DNA of 43,989 nt from the IMG/VR virus record IMGVR_UViG_3300006874_000028, positions 1-43,989 of that record; one strand, given 5' to 3'. This DNA comes from a virus. A program made the translations under genes and the position numbers. The notes beneath the pieces are model-generated. The model made no database searches. It was not told the DNA's origin and saw only the letters and a list, made by a program, of their open reading frames with translations. Below, piece after piece: positions 40,838 to 43,989 of the stretch. Every line of letters begins with the position of its first letter. The first letter of the stretch is position 1.

Positions 40838-40863
40838 AAAGGGGGCCGCCGGCCCCCTTTTTT
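40838..40863 (-). terminator. GC-rich hairpin between RNR alpha and beta
   Basis: GGGGGCC (40,841-40,847) pairs with GGCCCCC (40,851-40,857), extended by AAA/TTT. The T-run is best on the plus strand (TTTTTTAATT), but on the minus strand TTTCG follows. It may attenuate alpha-to-beta read-through or end a plus-strand antisense transcript; direction is uncertain. Confidence 0.6.
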
Positions 40864-40869
40864 AATTAG

Positions 40870-42285
40870 TCACTCTGCGCAAGCTGCACAGAATCCGGCC
40901 TCTAAATCACAAGACGCAGAACTCTGATTGGCCGCCGACTCATCGTCGAGACCAAACATGCTCTTAAAGTCGTCATCTAATGCCGCGTAGGCATCATCTT
41001 TACGCTGCGTGTCTGGAAGAACTTGCAGCGAATAGTAGAGGCTCGTCTGAGGTGATGCTAGCCAATCCTTGAGGAAGGCTTCGTCATAAACGACAACATC
41101 GCTCCAAGAATTGAAGCTATATCCATGGAAAAGATTGCCGCTATTTTGGTACATGCGTACCAGCTCATCAGCCACACGTTTGTAATCTTCCCAGCCCACA
41201 TCTGCTGCCGTCTCAACATCGCCATAGTCAAAGCTTTCCACACCAAATGTGCCGCTATCGCGGTCCACGTGACGAGCAATAGGAGGAGCAATCTCAGGCG
41301 TTGTAGTAAATCCACGCAAATCCTGGTAGCGATAGGAGCACGATGCTGTGGGAGCAATGCAAAATGCCCTGTCCATGTTGTATTCACGGGCAATGGCCGC
41401 GGCCTCCATGATTGCCTGCTTCAAAACGATGGCAGCAGTGCGAGCATTGGTAATAGGCCCAGGCTTTCCATCGTTCACATCTTTCAGCGCCAGGCCGAAG
41501 TCCTTATAGGAAATACCCTCCTGCGCCAGGAAGTTAGCCAGGCCCAGCATGCCAAGCCCCACTTGACGATCTACAACGGCAGGCAGATACTCTCCAGTGT
41601 CGCCAACGCCCGTCACGGCATGCAGCTCACAAAGCTGCAGCATGCCCTCCTTGAAAGCCCCTACGAGGTCTTCGATGGCGCAGGCGCCCATGTTGACGTG
41701 CTGCAACAGACAAGTGCCACGATGCGGAAGATAAACCTCCAGACAGACGTTCGCACGAATGCGCTCACCACGCTGGTCATAACGAATTTTGTTCAGCCAG
41801 ATGTCGCCTGAAGCAATTCCCTTCAGCAATGCATCAATCAATTCAGGAGAACTCTTCTCCATAAAATCTTTATCAACATTCACGCAACGCTTCACCCAAG
41901 GCAGCTCACTTCGCGATGCTTTGATGAAATCAAGCGCATCAGGGTGCGAATAATCAATATGCAGAACAATTGCACCGTTCTTGTATCGCCCGCCCCGTCG
42001 CAGAATTTCATTCAATGTGGAATAGATTTTGCCGAAGCTCACCGGACCACTGGCCACCAGGCCCTTGCCATTTTCAGCGCCCTTAGGCCGCAAATCAGAT
42101 AAATGGACGGCAACGCCAGCGCCATTGCGCAGACCATGACTCACAAAGCGCCAGGAAGCCTCAATGCCATCCTCGCCTTCCATTGAATCAAGCACGTTGA
42201 ACACTGTGCAGCTCACGGGGAGGCGCCCGTCAGCATCATCCATCCAACTTTGCACCCGTCCAGTGCGGGCAATCTTCTCCGCCAT
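40870..42285 (-). CDS. nrdA: Ribonucleotide reductase alpha, compact class I type (471 aa)
   Basis: Start set at ATG 42,285 (MAEKIARTGRV), 5 bases after AAGGA; longer forms would start in a terminator. Active-site residues: Cys26 (LPVSCTVFNV), Asn179-Cys181-Glu183 (ANVCLEV), Cys192 (GTCLLQHVNMGA). The radical-transfer Tyr pair is in SLYYSLQV, and C-terminal redox cysteines are in GFCAAC. The ATP-cone is absent. The Tyr pair points to class I with a partner beta rather than class II. Makes dNDPs for phage DNA synthesis. Confidence 0.88.
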   Translation of the reverse strand: MAEKIARTGRVQSWMDDADGRLPVSCTVFNVLDSMEGEDGIEASWRFVSHGLRNGAGVAVHLSDLRPKGAENGKGLVASGPVSFGKIYSTLNEILRRGGRYKNGAIVLHIDYSHPDALDFIKASRSELPWVKRCVNVDKDFMEKSSPELIDALLKGIASGDIWLNKIRYDQRGERIRANVCLEVYLPHRGTCLLQHVNMGACAIEDLVGAFKEGMLQLCELHAVTGVGDTGEYLPAVVDRQVGLGMLGLANFLAQEGISYKDFGLALKDVNDGKPGPITNARTAAIVLKQAIMEAAAIAREYNMDRAFCIAPTASCSYRYQDLRGFTTTPEIAPPIARHVDRDSGTFGVESFDYGDVETAADVGWEDYKRVADELVRMYQNSGNLFHGYSFNSWSDVVVYDEAFLKDWLASPQTSLYYSLQVLPDTQRKDDAYAALDDDFKSMFGLDDESAANQSSASCDLEAGFCAACAE

Positions 42286-42306
42286 TGTCATCCTTGATTG
42301 AGACGA

Positions 42307-42332
42307 AAGAGCCGCCCTCAAAGGCGGCTCTT
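42307..42332 (-). terminator. Terminator between the 62-aa gene and RNR alpha
   Basis: AAGAGCCGCC (42,307-42,316) pairs with GGCGGCTCTT (42,323-42,332). The loop on the minus strand is TTTGAG, followed by TCG and TCTC. It ends the short unit carrying the 62-residue gene; the U-tract is short. Confidence 0.78.
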
Positions 42333-42382
42333 GAACGGAACCAGCTTAGCTACGTCTGCTGGCTCCTTAATCAAATCTTTCG

Positions 42383-42571
42383 CTAGTCACACAGCATTTC
42401 AGGATCTTCGATGGACTGCCGGTCCTTTGCGAAGAGCATTGCCTCATTCTTGCTGCGAAAGTAATGAGGCTTACCTTCGTGAGCAATGAACCACGTATAG
42501 CCAGGGCGGCTATGGGCGGGCCATAGCTTGATTGAGCCGACCATGAAGGGCTCTGGCAGATCGTCCCACAT
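42383..42571 (-). CDS. Small hypothetical protein (62 aa)
   Basis: Unrecognised. ATG at 42,571; MWDDLPEPFMVGSIKLWPAH, then YTWFIAHEGKPHYFRSKNEAMLFAKD. Trp/Phe/Tyr-rich beta strands followed by a helix, like small phage proteins with a PH-like or SH3-like strand order. Its own terminator lies downstream, so it is probably a separate unit. Confidence 0.65.
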   Translation of the reverse strand: MWDDLPEPFMVGSIKLWPAHSRPGYTWFIAHEGKPHYFRSKNEAMLFAKDRQSIEDPEMLCD

Positions 42572-42719
42572 GGTGATCTCTGCGATATTTCTTCACGCTA
42601 AAGAGAGAACAATGGAAGGGCATGTGTTTCTTGTCACTTTTCACGATTATTTCAGCATCTCAGCATAAACAATGGAGAAAAGCTGAAGATTTTCATGAGA
42701 AATGGCATCAAAAGCCCTG

Positions 42720-42742
42720 TTTGGTATCAGCGCTATACCAAA
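42720..42742. promoter_or_regulatory. Palindromic operator-like site upstream of the second RNA
   Basis: TTTGGTAT (42,720-42,727) pairs perfectly with ATACCAAA (42,735-42,742) across a 7-base spacer containing AGCGCT. No T-run follows on the plus strand. Twenty bases later comes TATGCT (42,762-42,767), a possible -10 box. The arrangement fits a protein-bound site controlling plus-strand transcription. The rest of 42,572-42,719 shows only short ORFs under 20 codons. Confidence 0.5.
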
Positions 42743-42774
42743 ATTAGGTCACAGCTCACGTTATGCTAAGCATT

Positions 42775-43092
42775 GTGCAACTGCTGTTCAGGATACGGTT
42801 CGCCGACGAAGCGACGCCTGACCATCGCATCCAGCACTAAGCGAGGGGCCGCCCCAAAGCGGCCACTGAGCGCTCCAGAAGAGCCCAAAGCTCTCGACGC
42901 CAAGCCCCTCGCAAGCCTTCTAGGACTGGCAAATGTCCTTCCAGCCCTGAGACGCCGCCTCAAAGCGGCGTCGCTCCAGGACGCCTGGTGAATGCAAGGG
43001 GAAAATGCGTGCAACTGCGCGGGTGACGCAAAAACACACGCAAACAATGGTCTTCGCACTAAAAAGGGCGGTCTTTGAGGACCGCCCTTTGT
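42775..43092 (+). ncRNA. Candidate large hairpin-rich noncoding RNA
   Basis: No plausible gene, but dense complementarity. TCAGG/CCTGA (42,788-42,821) encloses TTCG/CGAA. The 9-bp GCGAGGGGC/GCCCCTCGC (42,841-42,849 with 42,904-42,912) encloses CCGC/GCGG and AGAGC/GCTCT. AGGAC/GTCCT is at 42,922-42,939, GACGCCGC/GCGGCGTC at 42,951-42,972, CCAGG/CCTGG at 42,976-42,988, and TGCGT/ACGCA near 43,006-43,030. An 11-bp terminator ends it. Strand inferred from the upstream TATGCT and the terminator; the minus strand is not excluded. Confidence 0.5.
43063..43090. terminator. Bidirectional-looking terminator hairpin
   Basis: AAAGGGCGGTC (43,063-43,073) pairs with GACCGCCCTTT (43,080-43,090), loop TTTGAG. 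Plus strand continues TTTGTTCT; minus strand continues TTTTTAGTG. It can end the candidate RNA on the plus strand and stop leftward transcripts as well. Confidence 0.85.
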
Positions 43093-43245
43093 TCTGGAAA
43101 TAACAATGGAATGGAATGTCTGGTGAATGTTCTGAACGGAGCTTCGCCATATGGCTCACCTGCGGCCTTTGGGGCCTTGGTTCGCCATAGCAAGACTACG
43201 TTTTCACGAGCCATGGCTATGCTTTGCCCAGTTAATTTGCCTTCC

Positions 43246-43767
43246 ATGGAAGGAACAAAGGCCTGCTCTAAATGTGGTCGCGTAAAGCCGCTCTCACTAT
43301 TTACTCGTCGAAGCAGAGCTAAAGATGGTCGCAGATCCGCATGTAAAGCATGTGAAAGCAGTTACAACAGAAACTACAACGCGCGGGCATTTGCTCGCAA
43401 TGCAAATCCCGTGGCATCAAGAATCGCAAAAATGCTCTCAGCGGCTAAACATAGAGCAAAAACTAAAGGCTGGGAATTTGACCTTGATTCCAAATTCCTA
43501 TATTCCCTCGTAACCGATAATTGTCCTATTACCGGGGCTCCTTTTCGCTGGAAAACTAACTATGGAGCAGGAGAACAAGGTAACGCTCATCCCTGCGCTC
43601 CATCGCTAGATCGTATTGATAGCTCAAGAGGATACACAAAAGACAATGTTTGGATTATTTCTTGGAAAGCAAATTGCTTGAAAAATGACGCAAACGAAAC
43701 AGAACTAATCGAACTTGGCCTCGCACTTGCAAAAGCAAAAATGAACCTAGTCTGCTCTCAGTTGTGA
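43246..43767 (+). CDS. HNH endonuclease with N-terminal zinc ribbon (173 aa)
   Basis: Start at ATG 43,246 (MEGTKACSKCGRVKPLSLF). The upstream in-frame extension runs through the terminator and lacks conserved features. Zinc ribbon: Cys7, Cys10, Cys33, Cys36. A basic linker follows, then the nuclease core CPITGAPFRW, APSLDRIDSSRGYTKDNVWIIS and WKANCLKND, the pattern of phage HNH proteins. Likely a free-standing homing-type nuclease. It lies right after the candidate RNA; no group I intron core was found around it. Confidence 0.9.
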   Translation: MEGTKACSKCGRVKPLSLFTRRSRAKDGRRSACKACESSYNRNYNARAFARNANPVASRIAKMLSAAKHRAKTKGWEFDLDSKFLYSLVTDNCPITGAPFRWKTNYGAGEQGNAHPCAPSLDRIDSSRGYTKDNVWIISWKANCLKNDANETELIELGLALAKAKMNLVCSQL

Positions 43768-43947
43768 TATGCGCGTATGCATAAAGGAAAATAGTTGATC
43801 AAAAATTGCGGCACTTTGTTTTGGGGTAGCCCGACAAGCTTGGCACAAAACCCCCACGTTACCGCGCTATGTCAACCATTGCTTCGCTATTCTTGCATGG
43901 CACCGGCCGGTGCGTCAAGCGTTGAAACAAAGCGTTACAGTGAAGAG

Positions 43948-43969
43948 TTTTCCACAGACCTGTGGAAAA
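43948..43969. promoter_or_regulatory. Head-to-head pair of DnaA-type boxes (possible origin element)
   Basis: TTTTCCACAG (43,948-43,957) and its reverse complement CTGTGGAAAA (43,960-43,969) are separated by 2 bases. TTTTCCACA fits the cyanobacterial DnaA box as I remember it. The 180 bases before it (43,768-43,947) contain no gene. Only one pair is visible before the window ends, so an origin is only suggested. Confidence 0.55.
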
Positions 43970-43989
43970 ACCCCGTTCCAGTGATGGGT

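Noticed and set aside
40870-42285. Class II (B12-dependent) RNR
   Set aside because: The Tyr pair for radical transfer and a ferritin-like partner gene next door indicate class I.
42766-43059. 97-codon minus-strand ORF
   Set aside because: Arg/Ala-rich product of GC hairpin DNA, no recognised motif, and its frame follows palindromes rather than codon patterns.
43075-43245. N-terminal extension of the HNH protein
   Set aside because: It would begin inside the terminator hairpin and has no conserved residues before the zinc ribbon.
42572-43800. Group I intron carrying the HNH gene
   Set aside because: No recognisable P, Q, R or S core elements and no split gene at either side.
43830-43860. 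TTTTGGGG ... AAAACCCC as a hairpin
   Set aside because: The two are complementary only in parallel orientation; just a 5-bp GGGGT/ACCCC pairing remains.

Overview
The window is a large part of the genome of a tailed, siphovirus-like phage, most probably one that infects Synechococcus-type cyanobacteria. Host signs (all recognised from memory of the families, no search run): a CP12 gene whose C-terminal motif is intact, a glutamine-riboswitch-like leader in front of a tiny YRGVAY (DUF4278-like) peptide, a compact class I ribonucleotide reductase pair of the kind known from cyanophages, a 43-residue KPKRTRQG/RGQGK basic protein, and paired TTTTCCACA DnaA-type boxes. No integrase or clear lysis gene was recognised.

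Layout. Positions 1-13,391 (minus strand) hold tail-fibre, adhesin and other virion-surface genes downstream of the tail tip. Positions 13,391-22,631 (minus) hold a lambda-like tail module in lambda order: tape measure, M, L, K, I, J. Positions 22,681-25,800 hold tail-assembly chaperones made by a -1 frameshift, tail completion/terminator proteins and the putative major tail protein. Positions 25,411-29,255 hold head-tail connectors, major capsid, a decoration protein and a DUF2213-type protease with a nested scaffold. A single XRE regulator (29,316-29,606, plus) with operator-like repeats interrupts the cluster. Positions 29,607-35,549 (minus) hold small head-associated genes, a methyltransferase, two glycosyltransferases, a MuF-like protein and the portal.

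From about 35.6 kb the plus strand carries a PD-(D/E)XK-like protein, large terminase, a short ORF, CP12 and its overlapping partner. Then comes an RNA-dense stretch: a compact multi-junction RNA, tRNA-Thr(UGU), the riboswitch and its peptide, closed by a strong terminator at 38.7 kb. Positions 38,686-42,571 (minus) hold a small membrane protein, a metallophosphoesterase, an endonuclease VII-like nuclease and the RNR beta and alpha subunits, separated by terminators. Positions 42,572-43,245 have no convincing gene but contain a second hairpin-rich, terminator-ended RNA candidate, followed by an HNH nuclease and, at the right edge, a palindromic pair of DnaA-type boxes.

How it fits together: the left 35 kb builds and decorates the particle. 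The right end looks like a take-over module: CP12 (redirecting Calvin-cycle carbon toward the pentose phosphate pathway), RNR (dNTP supply), nitrogen sensing by glutamine riboswitch, a tRNA and nucleases. The two unannotated structured RNAs (38,162-38,327 and about 42,775-43,092) are the best candidates for something undescribed.
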